This document shows, piece by piece, positions 32,820 through 41,439 of a stretch of DNA of 64,000 nt. The stretch is from 40CM-2-70-7 sp035505915 (GTDB lineage: Bacteria > Gemmatimonadota > Gemmatimonadetes > Gemmatimonadales > GWC2-71-9), in the NCBI GenBank assembly GCA_035505915.1, contig DATJQI010000032.1, positions 14,592 to 78,591 of the forward strand, given 5' to 3'. The position numbers were made by a program, and so were the translations under genes. The notes under the pieces were generated by a model that was given only the letters and a program-made list of their open reading frames with translations, had not been told where the DNA came from and ran no database searches. Each line of letters opens with the position of its first letter. Position 1 is the first letter of the stretch.

Positions 32820-34312
32820 TGGTGCTCCGGGACGGAGTACTCCCTCAACTTCAAGGTGACCTGGCCGAACGAGAATGTGGACTGGAGCGCCAGCAGCGTG
32901 CGGGTCGAGTCGTCCGACAGCCACATCCGCGCGTCCGCCTTCTCCGCGAAAATGCCGCGCCCGTTGGGGATGGCGGGCCGCACCACGATCGCGTCCCACT
33001 TCTTCCCGGCGACGCTGACCCGGTCGTGCCCCACCACTTCGATGATCACGGGATTGTTCTCGGGCCGGAAGTAGCGCCGGTACTCGTACCGCTTCCCGTC
33101 TTCCAGGGGCAGGGTGCGCACCCAATAGAGGAATGCGGCGTCGTCCAGCGGATCGGGCACGGTCGTGTGCGTGGTGTCGAGCCCGTCGGTGCGGTAGAAC
33201 CCCGAGTCCGGATAGATGTCGTACGTGTGGCCCCAGTGCTTTCCCTTCTCGTCCGTATCCACCACGTAGCGGCGGGACACGAAGTCGTCCCGCCCCACCC
33301 AGGACTCGAGCTTCTGATCGAGCTTGTAGGCGCCGAACAGCGCGCTGCCGACGATGTGGAAGACCAGGTGGACGGTGGGCGTGCCGCGGACGGTGTCCAC
33401 GCTCGTCACGTCCATGGTGGCGGTTCCCACGTTGATGAACCCGTACTTCGCCTGGTAGACCAGGTGCTCGCCGATGGGGAACGGCACCGGCTTCCGCGCG
33501 GACACGGCGCTCGGGCCCGAGTCCGGCGCCTGGCCCGTGCCCTGCCCGCGCGCGGCGGGCGCGACGAGGAGCGCGAGCGCCGTCAGGGCCGCGAGCCGGG
33601 CGGCGCGGATCACGGGCCGCGCGCGCCAGGCGCTCAGCAGCTGATCCCAGGGGCGGATCCGCGAGTCCCGCTGGCGCAGATCGTACCGGGCGGCGAAGTC
33701 CACGCGCTCGAGCTTCCGGGCGTGGCGGACCAGCCGGGCGAGCAGCTCCGCGTTGGCGCACCATCCGTCGGTCGTCAGCAGCGCCTCGGCGCCGGGACGG
33801 AGCGCCTGCCGCAACACCACGAGCCGGAGGGCCAGGTAGCCGGAGACCGTGTCGCGGAGGCCGGGAACCCGGAGCAGGCGCGGCGCCCACGCGCGGCTCC
33901 AGCGGAACCCCCGCGATACCTGACCCACGTTCTTGGCCTGCTCGGCCACCACCAGGTCGGCGCCCGACTCGAGGCGCTTGACCATCTCCTCCATCGCGTC
34001 CGGACTGTGCACGAAGTCCGCGTGGAGGGTGACCGCGCAGTCCCGCTTGGGCCGGTCGGTCCGCTGCAGGGCGGCGCGGAGCAGCTCCTCGAGGCTCCGG
34101 GCATATCCCTGCCGCTCGCGGTGCGTGATCACCGTCATCGGCAGCACGCGCGCGTAGCGGGCCAGCACCTCGGCGGTGTCGTCGGTGGATCCGTCGTCGC
34201 AGACGAGCAGGTGATACTCGCGCGCGAAGCCGGTGAATACCTGCCGGACCTTCCAGAGGACCAGGCCGGCGGTTTTCGCCTCGTTGTGGACCGGAATGCA
34301 CACGTAGATCAT
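32816..34312 (-). CDS. GT2 glycosyltransferase fused to a secreted DUF3108 domain
   Basis: One 498-residue reading frame with two unlike halves. Residues 1-215 are a family 2 glycosyltransferase (IYVCIPVHNEAKTAG, VCDDGSTDDT, and a LHADF acidic site). Residues 234-257 are a hydrophobic segment ending APAARGQ that looks exactly like a cleavable signal peptide. Residues ~270-498 are a DUF3108-type domain (FPIGEHLVYQAKYGFINVGT, WVGRDDFVSRRY), a family of exported lipocalin-like proteins. Val234 is a GTG codon, so a separate DUF3108 gene starting at 33613 inside the frame is possible, though no ribosome site precedes it. It is coupled to the downstream gene. Confidence 0.8.
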   Translation of the reverse strand: MIYVCIPVHNEAKTAGLVLWKVRQVFTGFAREYHLLVCDDGSTDDTAEVLARYARVLPMTVITHRERQGYARSLEELLRAALQRTDRPKRDCAVTLHADFVHSPDAMEEMVKRLESGADLVVAEQAKNVGQVSRGFRWSRAWAPRLLRVPGLRDTVSGYLALRLVVLRQALRPGAEALLTTDGWCANAELLARLVRHARKLERVDFAARYDLRQRDSRIRPWDQLLSAWRARPVIRAARLAALTALALLVAPAARGQGTGQAPDSGPSAVSARKPVPFPIGEHLVYQAKYGFINVGTATMDVTSVDTVRGTPTVHLVFHIVGSALFGAYKLDQKLESWVGRDDFVSRRYVVDTDEKGKHWGHTYDIYPDSGFYRTDGLDTTHTTVPDPLDDAAFLYWVRTLPLEDGKRYEYRRYFRPENNPVIIEVVGHDRVSVAGKKWDAIVVRPAIPNGRGIFAEKADARMWLSDDSTRTLLALQSTFSFGQVTLKLREYSVPEHQ

Positions 34313-34324
34313 CGTGCCTGCAAT

Positions 34325-35380
34325 CTAGGCGAGGAGGTGATACTGGGCCAAGACGCTTTGCGCCATCGACTTAGCGGTGAATCGCGGGTCGAGCGGAACG
34401 GCGACGGGGTGCTCGAGCGCCCGCACGACCTTCTGTCCCAGCGCTTCCGCGTCTCCGACCGGCACGAGCCACTCGGCCGGCACCATGTCGGGCAGCCCGC
34501 CGGCCGCGGTCGACACCACGGGCGTGCCGAGCGCGCGCGCGTGCAGGACCACGCTGCCCAGCCCTTCTTCCTTCGAGGACATCACGAACACCCGCGCCTC
34601 CCGGATCAGAGCGTCCACCGGATCGACATACCCCACCAGGTGCACGATGTCCCCCACGCCGAGGCTCGCGATGTCGCCCTGCAACGGTTCGCGGAGGGGG
34701 CCGGCGCCGGCGATCACCCAGTGGAGCCGCGGCGCGCGGTCGCGGACATGGGCGGCGGCGCGGACCAGCGTGCGCTGGTCCTTGTGGTCCACCAGGGCGG
34801 CGACGTTGACGGCGAGCGGCACACCGGCCGGGAGACCGAGCCGCGCGCGGATGTCGGGGGCGCGGGCGGCGTCGGCGCGGATTTCGTCGGGATCGATGCC
34901 GTCGTGAATCACGACCACGTCGCGCTGGTTCACGCCGTCCTGCACCAGAATCCGTTTCACGCCCTCGGACACGGCGATGATCCGGTCGGCCCGGTGCCAG
35001 CTGCTCTTCGGGCCGATGTGAAAATCGACCCGGCGGTGGGCGACGACCGCGTAGGGCTCCGGGGTCAAGCGGGGGCGGAGGCGCCGCAGCCAGAGCGCGA
35101 GGGACAGGCTGTGGCTGTCGTGGACGTGGACGAGGTTGGGCTCGTATCGCCGTACCGCCCGCTGGAGCGCGAGGAACGCCGCGGGGGACAGTCCCGCTCC
35201 CCAGGGCGCCTGAATCACGGGCGTCAGCTGCGCTCGGGCCCGCTCCGCGAGCTGGCTGTCGCGCTTGGTGAAGAGCCGGTTCTCGACGTCGGGAAGTCCC
35301 TGCAGCTCGCGGCACAGCAGGCGGACCTGGTTCTGTCCGCCGCGCCACTCGCGGCCCGAATCGACCTGAAGAACTCGCAC
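34325..35380 (-). CDS. Family 4 glycosyltransferase
   Basis: A 351-residue GT-B transferase. The N-terminus MRVLQVDSGREWRGGQNQV contains the acceptor-side glycine loop; VHVHDSHSLSLALWL and HRRVDFHIGP follow; the donor side has AALVDHKDQRTLVRAAAHV and IAGAGPLREPL. In the donor E-x7-E motif (KEEGLGSVVLHARALGTPVV) the second Glu is replaced by His, a change that can occur but weakens the usual nucleotide-sugar contact. Probably adds a sugar to a lipid-linked or surface glycan. It lies between the hybrid kinase and the GT2 fusion gene on one strand. Confidence 0.9.
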   Translation of the reverse strand: MRVLQVDSGREWRGGQNQVRLLCRELQGLPDVENRLFTKRDSQLAERARAQLTPVIQAPWGAGLSPAAFLALQRAVRRYEPNLVHVHDSHSLSLALWLRRLRPRLTPEPYAVVAHRRVDFHIGPKSSWHRADRIIAVSEGVKRILVQDGVNQRDVVVIHDGIDPDEIRADAARAPDIRARLGLPAGVPLAVNVAALVDHKDQRTLVRAAAHVRDRAPRLHWVIAGAGPLREPLQGDIASLGVGDIVHLVGYVDPVDALIREARVFVMSSKEEGLGSVVLHARALGTPVVSTAAGGLPDMVPAEWLVPVGDAEALGQKVVRALEHPVAVPLDPRFTAKSMAQSVLAQYHLLA

Positions 35381-35385
35381 CGGCG

Positions 35386-37332
35386 TCAGCCGGCGCGGCG
35401 GACGCCGGCGAGGACGGTGCGGAGCTCGGCCAGCGTGAAGGGCTTGTGCAGGAACGGGCGGCCGAGGGACTCGAGGAAGTGCAGGGTGTCGCCGCGGACC
35501 GTGTCGCCGGTGGCGAAGATCACCCGCCGCGCGACCTCGGGGTGCTGCTGCGCGAGCTTCTCGTACATCTCGCGCCCGCCCAGCTTGGGCATCCGCAGGT
35601 CGCAGATGATGACGTCGAACGGCGTCGCCGACGCCCGCTCCACCGCGTCACTCCCGTCGGAGGCGATCTCCACCGAGTGTCCCCAGGCCTCGAGGGTCAC
35701 CCGCATGTAGTGGAGGATGTGCGGCTCGTCGTCCACCACCAGCACCCGGAGATGATCGCTCACCACGCCGGGGGCGGCTTCGGTGCCGCTGACCCGCGGG
35801 GCCCCGCTCCCCGGCAGCTCGACGGTGAAGGTCGCACCCTGATTCGGCGCCGAGTCGAGCGAGATGCGGCCGCCGTGCTCCTTCACGATACCCTGCGAGA
35901 TCGAGAGCCCGAGCCCCGTGCCTTCGCCTTCGGGTTTGGTGGTGAAGAACGGCTCGAACACACGCTGGGCCAGGTCGGCGGGAATTCCGGGGCCGTCATC
36001 GGCGATGCTCACCGACGCGCCGTCGAGCCAGCGCCGGGCCGTGATCCAGATGTGTCCCGCGGCTCCGCGCTTCGCGCCGGCGATGGCCTGCGCCGCGTTC
36101 ACGATCAGGTTGACGAACACCTGCTTGATCTGGTTCGCGTTCACCGCGATGGACGGAATGCCCGGCTCGATCTCGAGCGTCGCCTCGACCTTCAGGGCCA
36201 TCAGCTGATTTCGCAGCAGGGCCAGGGTGGACTCGAGCAGGGGCCGGATGGACTGGACCTGCCGCTCGCCCTCCTGCTTCCGCGCGAAGGAGAGCAGGTT
36301 CCGCACGATGGTGGCGGCCCGCTCCGCTTCCTGCCGGATCACCTGCAGGGGCTCGGCCAGGTGCGCCGGAATCTCGCCCGCCTCGGCCAGGAAGTCGGAG
36401 AAACCCACCACGGACGCGAGCGGATTGTTGAGGTCGTGGGCCACGCCCGCGATCAGCTGCCCCATCGCCGACATCTTCTCGGACTGGATCAGCTGGTCCT
36501 GGAGCCGGTGGCGCTCGGTCGTGTCCTCGAACAGGAGCACGGCGGTGCCGATGTCCGCGCCCGCCATGCGCATGGTGCTCACGGCGAACATGCGGTCGCC
36601 GGAGCGGACTTCCACCGCGGCCGCGCCGGGGTTTGCCAGCGCCCGGGACACGACGTCGGCCCAGGCCGGCGGCACGAGGGAAAGCCAGGCGCGGCCCGGG
36701 AGCGCCGTCACGGGCACCTGGATCAGATCCGCGAAGACGCGGTTGCACCGGCGCACGATCCCCTGGCCGTCCACGATGCAGATGGCCTGGGAGATCGAGT
36801 CGGCGGTGAGCTCCCACTCCCGCTTGCCCACCGAGAGGAGCTCCACCAGCCGTGCGTTGGCGAGCGCGATCGCGGCCTTGGCGCACACGACCTTGACGAA
36901 GGCCAGCTCCGGCTCCCCGAACGCCTGCGACTTGTCCGATCCGAGCGACACCGCGCCGACGGCGCGTCCCACGGCGAGGAGCGGGGCGCCCATCCACGAG
37001 GCCGGCGCCTCGGTGACGCCGGGCGCGCCCGCGCGCCCGGCGTCGACGGCCACGTTCCGGGGCAGGACGAGGGGACCCTTGCGCAGCGCCAGCTGGAGCA
37101 GCGGATCGTCGGTGCGGGTGGGCGTCGGGGCACGGTCGTAGGCGACGGTGAGCTGATTCGACTCGAGGTCGAGCAGTACCACCGCCAGGCGGGACGGCCG
37201 GAGCGAGTCGTCGAAGGCGCGTGCCATCACGTCCACCACCGTGATGGGTCGGAAGGCGCTCGACAGCTCCTGGGATATGGCGGTGAGGCGGTCCAGCACC
37301 GCCACGGCGGCTTCGGGGACCGCCCGCTTCAA
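35386..37332 (-). CDS. Hybrid sensor histidine kinase with C-terminal receiver
   Basis: A 648-residue soluble kinase: GAF domain (about 20-165), PAS domain (about 172-272), HisKA with phospho-acceptor His299 in GVAHDLNNP, HATPase (N box near 412, G boxes DDGPGIP and GTGLGLSIS at 447-480) and a receiver domain (about 528-645) with phospho-Asp578 in ICDLRMP and Lys630 in HKPF. No transmembrane segment, so it senses an internal cue. I chose the TTG at 37332 because it overlaps the upstream stop (TTGA) and GGAGG lies just before; other starts would run through the neighbour gene. No DNA-binding output is encoded beside it. Confidence 0.93.
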   Translation of the reverse strand: MKRAVPEAAVAVLDRLTAISQELSSAFRPITVVDVMARAFDDSLRPSRLAVVLLDLESNQLTVAYDRAPTPTRTDDPLLQLALRKGPLVLPRNVAVDAGRAGAPGVTEAPASWMGAPLLAVGRAVGAVSLGSDKSQAFGEPELAFVKVVCAKAAIALANARLVELLSVGKREWELTADSISQAICIVDGQGIVRRCNRVFADLIQVPVTALPGRAWLSLVPPAWADVVSRALANPGAAAVEVRSGDRMFAVSTMRMAGADIGTAVLLFEDTTERHRLQDQLIQSEKMSAMGQLIAGVAHDLNNPLASVVGFSDFLAEAGEIPAHLAEPLQVIRQEAERAATIVRNLLSFARKQEGERQVQSIRPLLESTLALLRNQLMALKVEATLEIEPGIPSIAVNANQIKQVFVNLIVNAAQAIAGAKRGAAGHIWITARRWLDGASVSIADDGPGIPADLAQRVFEPFFTTKPEGEGTGLGLSISQGIVKEHGGRISLDSAPNQGATFTVELPGSGAPRVSGTEAAPGVVSDHLRVLVVDDEPHILHYMRVTLEAWGHSVEIASDGSDAVERASATPFDVIICDLRMPKLGGREMYEKLAQQHPEVARRVIFATGDTVRGDTLHFLESLGRPFLHKPFTLAELRTVLAGVRRAG

Positions 37333-38012
37333 CCCACCGCCTCCGCGAATCCGCGGAACAGCCCGGCCTCGTCGAGGTCCTCGGGGTGCCACTGCACGCC
37401 GAGCAGCCATTGCCCGTCCGGGTCGCGCAGCTCCACGCCTTCCACCACGCCGTCGGGAGCGCGCGCCACCACCGCGAGCGCCGGCGCCGGCTCTTTCACG
37501 GCCTGGTGATGCCGGCTGTTCGCCGTGATCTCGCCGCGGCCGAGCGTGCGGCGCAGGAGGGTGCCCGCGTCGACGCGGACGCCGTGACGGCCGGCGGAGT
37601 CGGCGTGGTCGATGGGGCCGGGGCGCTCGGTGGCCAGGTCCTGATAGAGAGACCCGCCCAGGGCCACGTTGAGGATCTGCACGCCCCGGCAGATGGCGAG
37701 CACCGGCATCCGCCGGGCCCGCGCGGCCCGGACCAGCTCGGCCTCGACGGCGTCGCGGTGGGGATCGATGGCGCCCAGCCGCGGATGGGGCGCGGCGCCG
37801 TAGCCGGCGGGATCCACGTCTTCGCCGCCGGACAGCACCAGCCCGCGCACCGCGTCCAGCGCCGCCCCGGCGCGCGCGGGATCGAGCACCGTCGGGAGCA
37901 CGAGCGGCGTCAGCCCCGCGCGCTCCAGGGACTCCACGTACGCCGCGTTGAGCGCGACCCGGGTGCGCCCCGCGTCGGTGCGCCGGGGAGCGGAGACGGC
38001 GACGACGGTCAT
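37329..38012 (-). CDS. Class I glutamine amidotransferase-like hydrolase (peptidase C26)
   Basis: A 227-residue protein of the PuuD/gamma-glutamyl hydrolase type. VLSGGEDVDPAGYG is the family signature, CRGVQILNVALGGSLYQDL holds the nucleophilic cysteine, and GVQWHPED gives the catalytic His and Glu. Family members cleave gamma-glutamyl bonds, for example in gamma-glutamyl-GABA. The ATG at 38012 overlaps the upstream stop (ATGA) and its own stop overlaps the kinase start (TTGA), so kinase, hydrolase and lipoprotein genes are locked into one transcript. Confidence 0.88.
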   Translation of the reverse strand: MTVVAVSAPRRTDAGRTRVALNAAYVESLERAGLTPLVLPTVLDPARAGAALDAVRGLVLSGGEDVDPAGYGAAPHPRLGAIDPHRDAVEAELVRAARARRMPVLAICRGVQILNVALGGSLYQDLATERPGPIDHADSAGRHGVRVDAGTLLRRTLGRGEITANSRHHQAVKEPAPALAVVARAPDGVVEGVELRDPDGQWLLGVQWHPEDLDEAGLFRGFAEAVG

Positions 38013-38506
38013 CGCGCGGCGGGCACCGAATCGCCGAGGAGAGGGCACTTGGGGTTGCTCACGCCGTTCCAGTCGACGCGGACCCCGAAGAGCGGAATCG
38101 TCGCATCCCCGCCGACGACGGTGCCGAGCTTCGGGTAGTCCCGCGGCGCCGGGGATTCGTACACCACGACGCCCTGCACGCGGGACGACGTGTCGTCCAC
38201 CACCAGGAGGCCGTAACCGCCCGCGCCGGCCAGGGGGAAGCCTTCTCCCTGGAACCCCAGCACCAGGCTGCGCGACTGGTCGTAGGCCACCAGCACCTTC
38301 CCCTGAGCCCGGCCCGCCACGCGCGCGGGGAGGGACTGCGGGAGCCCGCGCGGCGCCTCGGGGAGGATCATCCGCGCGTCGGCGAGCTGCTCCTGGATGA
38401 CGGTCGGCCCCACCACCATCGCGAGCCCGCAGACGGGAGATCCGGTCCGCCCGGTCCCGCAGGCGGCCAGGGCGATCGCGCCCAGAAGGAAGGGGATGGC
38501 ACGCAT
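38009..38506 (-). CDS. Lipoprotein, function unknown
   Basis: A 165-residue protein with a lipobox (GAIALAAC, Cys16) after a short signal peptide. The mature part has no recognised domain; it is mostly beta-strand-like with two further cysteines (SPVCGL and NPKCPLL) that could pair. I chose the ATG at 38506; an ATG at 38530 overlapping the TonB-receptor stop would add eight residues before the signal peptide. It lies between the TonB receptor and the amidotransferase. Confidence 0.7.
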   Translation of the reverse strand: MRAIPFLLGAIALAACGTGRTGSPVCGLAMVVGPTVIQEQLADARMILPEAPRGLPQSLPARVAGRAQGKVLVAYDQSRSLVLGFQGEGFPLAGAGGYGLLVVDDTSSRVQGVVVYESPAPRDYPKLGTVVGGDATIPLFGVRVDWNGVSNPKCPLLGDSVPAAR

Positions 38507-38519
38507 GGGGCGAAAGGTA

Positions 38520-40682
38520 CTAGTAGACATAGGTCACCGTCATGGTGACCGTCGCCACCGGCTCGAGGGTCCGGGGCACCAGGTTGTAGATGTAGTTGAG
38601 GGCGTTGGTCGCCAGGATGCGCACCTCCACCGGCCCCGCGCGCCACCCGGCCCGGAGATCGAGCACTTTCGCCCCGACCCGGGGATCCGTCTCGTACAGC
38701 TCCACCCGATCGAACCGGGAGCTGTACCGGAAGTCGGCGCCCACGGAGGCCGGTCCCAGAGTGTAGTCCGCGGACAGCGTCAGGAGGTGACGGGGACGGA
38801 AGGCGAGGGGTTGCTGCGGCAGACCGTCGGCCGCCAGCTGCTGCGCGTCCAGGTACGTGTACGAGAGCGTGGTCGTGAGATGCCTGACCGGATCCGCGGC
38901 CACCGACAGGTCGAGGCCCGCCAGCCGGGCGCGCTGGACGTTCTGGAACTGGATCTCGAGTCCGTTTCCCGCCACCTCAGGCTCGATCAGGTCGGACGCT
39001 TCGGTGAGGAACAGCGCCGCGTCGGTGCGCAGCCAGGACGTCACCGCCGCCGCGTTTCCGAGCTCGAAGTTCCAGCCGGTCTCCGGGACCAGGCCGGGGT
39101 TCGGCACGACCGTGAACGGCGAGACCACGGTGGTGACGTACTGCTCCCCGAGGGACGGCGCCCGGAACCCCTTGCCGACCGATGCCCGCCAGACGCCCAG
39201 GTCCGTGGAGAGGACGCCGCCAAGCCGGGGGCTCACCACGGCCGAAAGGCCCGCGCCGTCCACCGCGAGCAGGTCGATCCGCGCGCCCGCCGTGAAGCGC
39301 GCCTGTCCCACCACCCGCTCGGTTTCCCCGTACCCGGCGAACAGCTCCTGCGTGTGATTGTGGAAGATGTCGCTCGTGACCTGCGACTCCGTGATCTCGC
39401 CGCCCACGGTCACCGTCTGGTCCGGGGTCGGCTCCACCACCACCCGCCCCTCGGCGCCGAACCGGTCCGCGATCGCGAAGTCGTTGTTGCCGGGCTGGAA
39501 GTCCGTGAAATGCGTGCGGAGCCAGGACACCCGGCCCATCCACGTGAGGTTGTCCTCGGGCGTCCGCGTGATGGTCGCGCTCAGGTAGCCGTGATCCGAG
39601 CGGGTGTGACTGCCCAGCCCCGTGGTGTCGATGAGGAAGGGCTGGAAGCTCTGGCCTTTGTCGTCGCACTGCCCGCGCACGCACCAGATCAGGGGCACCT
39701 GGTACTGATGACTGTCCCAGGTTCCGGAGACGAGGACGTGGGTCACGGGGTCGGGGAGCCACTCGCCCTTGCCGGCCACCTCGTAGGCGTCGCTCTCGTC
39801 CTGTTGCCGGTACCCGTCCGAGTGCCGGCCGCCCACGGTCAGCGCGCCCCGGAACTGGTCCGTGCCGAACGATCCGGTGACGTCGCCGCCGCCCTGGAGA
39901 CCGGTGTAGTTCCGGAACCGCCAGATCGAGTCGGGGGGATTGGCGAAGCCGCCGCCGAAGAACCGGACCCGGCCGTGGACGCCCTCCGGAATGTCCCGCG
40001 TGATCAGGTTGACGACCCCGCCGAACGCCGACGACCCGTAGAGCGACGACCCGGCGCCCTTGACGACCTCGATCCGCTCCACGTCGTCCACCGGCACGAG
40101 GTCCCAGTCGATGCCGCCCCGGTCTCCTTCGTTCATCGGGACGCCGTCCACGAGGAGCAAGACGCGGGCGCCGAGACCCTGCACGTAGCCGGAAGAGCCG
40201 CGGATGTTGACCTGGCCGTTGAGGAACTGCACGCCCGGGGCGCGGTCCACCGCCTCGTCGATGGTGTTCACCGCGTGCCGGGCGACGACGGTGTCCGACA
40301 AGACGGCCACACTGGCCGAGACGTTCTCGAGGGATTCCGGCCGCTTGCCGGCGGTGACCACGACCACCGGCATCGAGATCGCGCCGGCCCGGAGGGTCAC
40401 ATCCCAGCGCACTGAATCACCGGGGGGGACGGTGAGCAATGCGGAGTCCGGACTGAACGTGAACGCCCGGGCGCGGATCCAGACCGTGCCCGCGCGGACG
40501 TTCGGGAGGCGGTAACGGCCGTCGGGCCCCGACAGCGTGAAGGCGTCTCCGGCGGTGATCCGCGCACCGGAGATCCCGGCCCCGCTCGTGTCCCGCACCG
40601 TTCCCACCACGACGCCCGCCCGCTGGGCGGCGGCGGGAACGGCCACCAGGCCGAGCGCCAGGATCGCGGCGGCGCGGCTCAC
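38520..40682 (-). CDS. TonB-dependent receptor with N-terminal carboxypeptidase-regulatory-like domain
   Basis: A 720-residue outer-membrane transporter: signal peptide (MSRAAAILALGLVAVPAAAQ), a CarboxypepD-reg-like beta domain (about 22-105), plug domain (SVAVLSDTVVARHAVNTIDE, VDDVERIEVVKGAGSSLYGS) and a 22-strand barrel ending in an aromatic residue (TMTVTYVY). BtuB/FecA-like plug features are clear but the ligand is not. Start is the GTG overlapping the upstream lipoprotein stop (GTGA). The pairing with a substrate-side lipoprotein suggests an uptake pair. Confidence 0.94.
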   Translation of the reverse strand: MSRAAAILALGLVAVPAAAQRAGVVVGTVRDTSGAGISGARITAGDAFTLSGPDGRYRLPNVRAGTVWIRARAFTFSPDSALLTVPPGDSVRWDVTLRAGAISMPVVVVTAGKRPESLENVSASVAVLSDTVVARHAVNTIDEAVDRAPGVQFLNGQVNIRGSSGYVQGLGARVLLLVDGVPMNEGDRGGIDWDLVPVDDVERIEVVKGAGSSLYGSSAFGGVVNLITRDIPEGVHGRVRFFGGGFANPPDSIWRFRNYTGLQGGGDVTGSFGTDQFRGALTVGGRHSDGYRQQDESDAYEVAGKGEWLPDPVTHVLVSGTWDSHQYQVPLIWCVRGQCDDKGQSFQPFLIDTTGLGSHTRSDHGYLSATITRTPEDNLTWMGRVSWLRTHFTDFQPGNNDFAIADRFGAEGRVVVEPTPDQTVTVGGEITESQVTSDIFHNHTQELFAGYGETERVVGQARFTAGARIDLLAVDGAGLSAVVSPRLGGVLSTDLGVWRASVGKGFRAPSLGEQYVTTVVSPFTVVPNPGLVPETGWNFELGNAAAVTSWLRTDAALFLTEASDLIEPEVAGNGLEIQFQNVQRARLAGLDLSVAADPVRHLTTTLSYTYLDAQQLAADGLPQQPLAFRPRHLLTLSADYTLGPASVGADFRYSSRFDRVELYETDPRVGAKVLDLRAGWRAGPVEVRILATNALNYIYNLVPRTLEPVATVTMTVTYVY

Positions 40683-41197
40683 GGCGTGCCCGGGAAGAAG
40701 TAGGAAACGGAGTGCATGTTCCCGAAGTCGACGACGAAGTCGATGTGATCCGTGCCGGTGGCGTTGACCTGGACGATGCCGGGCTGGGTGGAGTCCGCCG
40801 GATCACGGTAGTAGCCGGCCTCCCGCAGGAGGGAGTCGGCGGACGCCGGGTTCCCCGGGTTCAGCGTCCCGACCTTCTTCCAGACCGCCAGCACCCAGTG
40901 GTACGCCCCGTTCGGCAGGGGCAGGGTGTAGTGGACCACGGAATCGCCGGACGCGGGGAGCGGAAGCGTGGACGGCGGGAAGGGCAGGAAGTCGAACAGG
41001 TCGGACGTGGATTGCGGGAACGCGGCGTACGCCACGAGGTACAGGGCGTCGGTGCTGTCGGGCAGGGTTCCCCGGAACGTGACCTCGCCGCAGATCCCCA
41101 CGAAGCCGGTCGGGCAGGTGGTCGGGACCGGGGTAGGCTTGAGGCCGTCGTTGCACGCGAGCGCCGATGCCAGGAGCAGCAGTCGAAGGGGCCGCAT
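40679..41197 (-). CDS. Lipoprotein coupled to the TonB receptor
   Basis: A 172-residue protein with a lipobox (LLLLASALAC, Cys15), then a disulfide candidate (TTCPTGFVGICGEV) and an Ig-like beta domain (TLPLPNGAYHWVLAVWKKVG, HIDFVVDFGNM). No known family. The ATG at 41197 sits at the signal peptide; the reading frame stays open upstream but would run through the divergent promoter region. Its stop overlaps the receptor's GTG, so the two are likely made together, perhaps as a surface-bound partner. Confidence 0.75.
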   Translation of the reverse strand: MRPLRLLLLASALACNDGLKPTPVPTTCPTGFVGICGEVTFRGTLPDSTDALYLVAYAAFPQSTSDLFDFLPFPPSTLPLPASGDSVVHYTLPLPNGAYHWVLAVWKKVGTLNPGNPASADSLLREAGYYRDPADSTQPGIVQVNATGTDHIDFVVDFGNMHSVSYFFPGTP

Positions 41198-41269
41198 CTC
41201 CAAGCAATCTGGCCACTTCCAGCGAGCCGTCAACTTGACCCTCGCCTCGGGGCCTCGCACCTTTGGGCC

Positions 41270-41434
41270 ATGCCCCTGTACGAGTACCGGTGCACCAAGT
41301 GCGGTGAGGTGTTCACGGAACAGCTCACCATTTCGGAACACGGGAAGCGCCGCCCGGCGTGTCCCGCCTGCGGGTCCCACACGGTGGAGCCCGTGCTCTC
41401 CACCTTCTTCGCCAAGACCATCCGCAAGAGCTGA
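41270..41434 (+). CDS. FmdB-type small zinc-ribbon protein
   Basis: A 54-residue protein with two CxxC pairs: YRCTKCGEVF and PACPACGSH. This is the FmdB/putative regulatory protein family (CxxC-CxxC-SSSS type), found in many bacteria and of unknown function. The start ATG at 41270 gives the canonical MPLYEYRC beginning. It diverges from the lipoprotein gene and is followed after five bases by a PspA-like gene. Confidence 0.9.
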   Translation: MPLYEYRCTKCGEVFTEQLTISEHGKRRPACPACGSHTVEPVLSTFFAKTIRKS

Positions 41435-41439
41435 CCAGG

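Noticed and set aside
32819..35710. 963-codon plus-strand frame
   Set aside because: Runs antisense through three good genes (GT2 fusion, GT4, kinase end).
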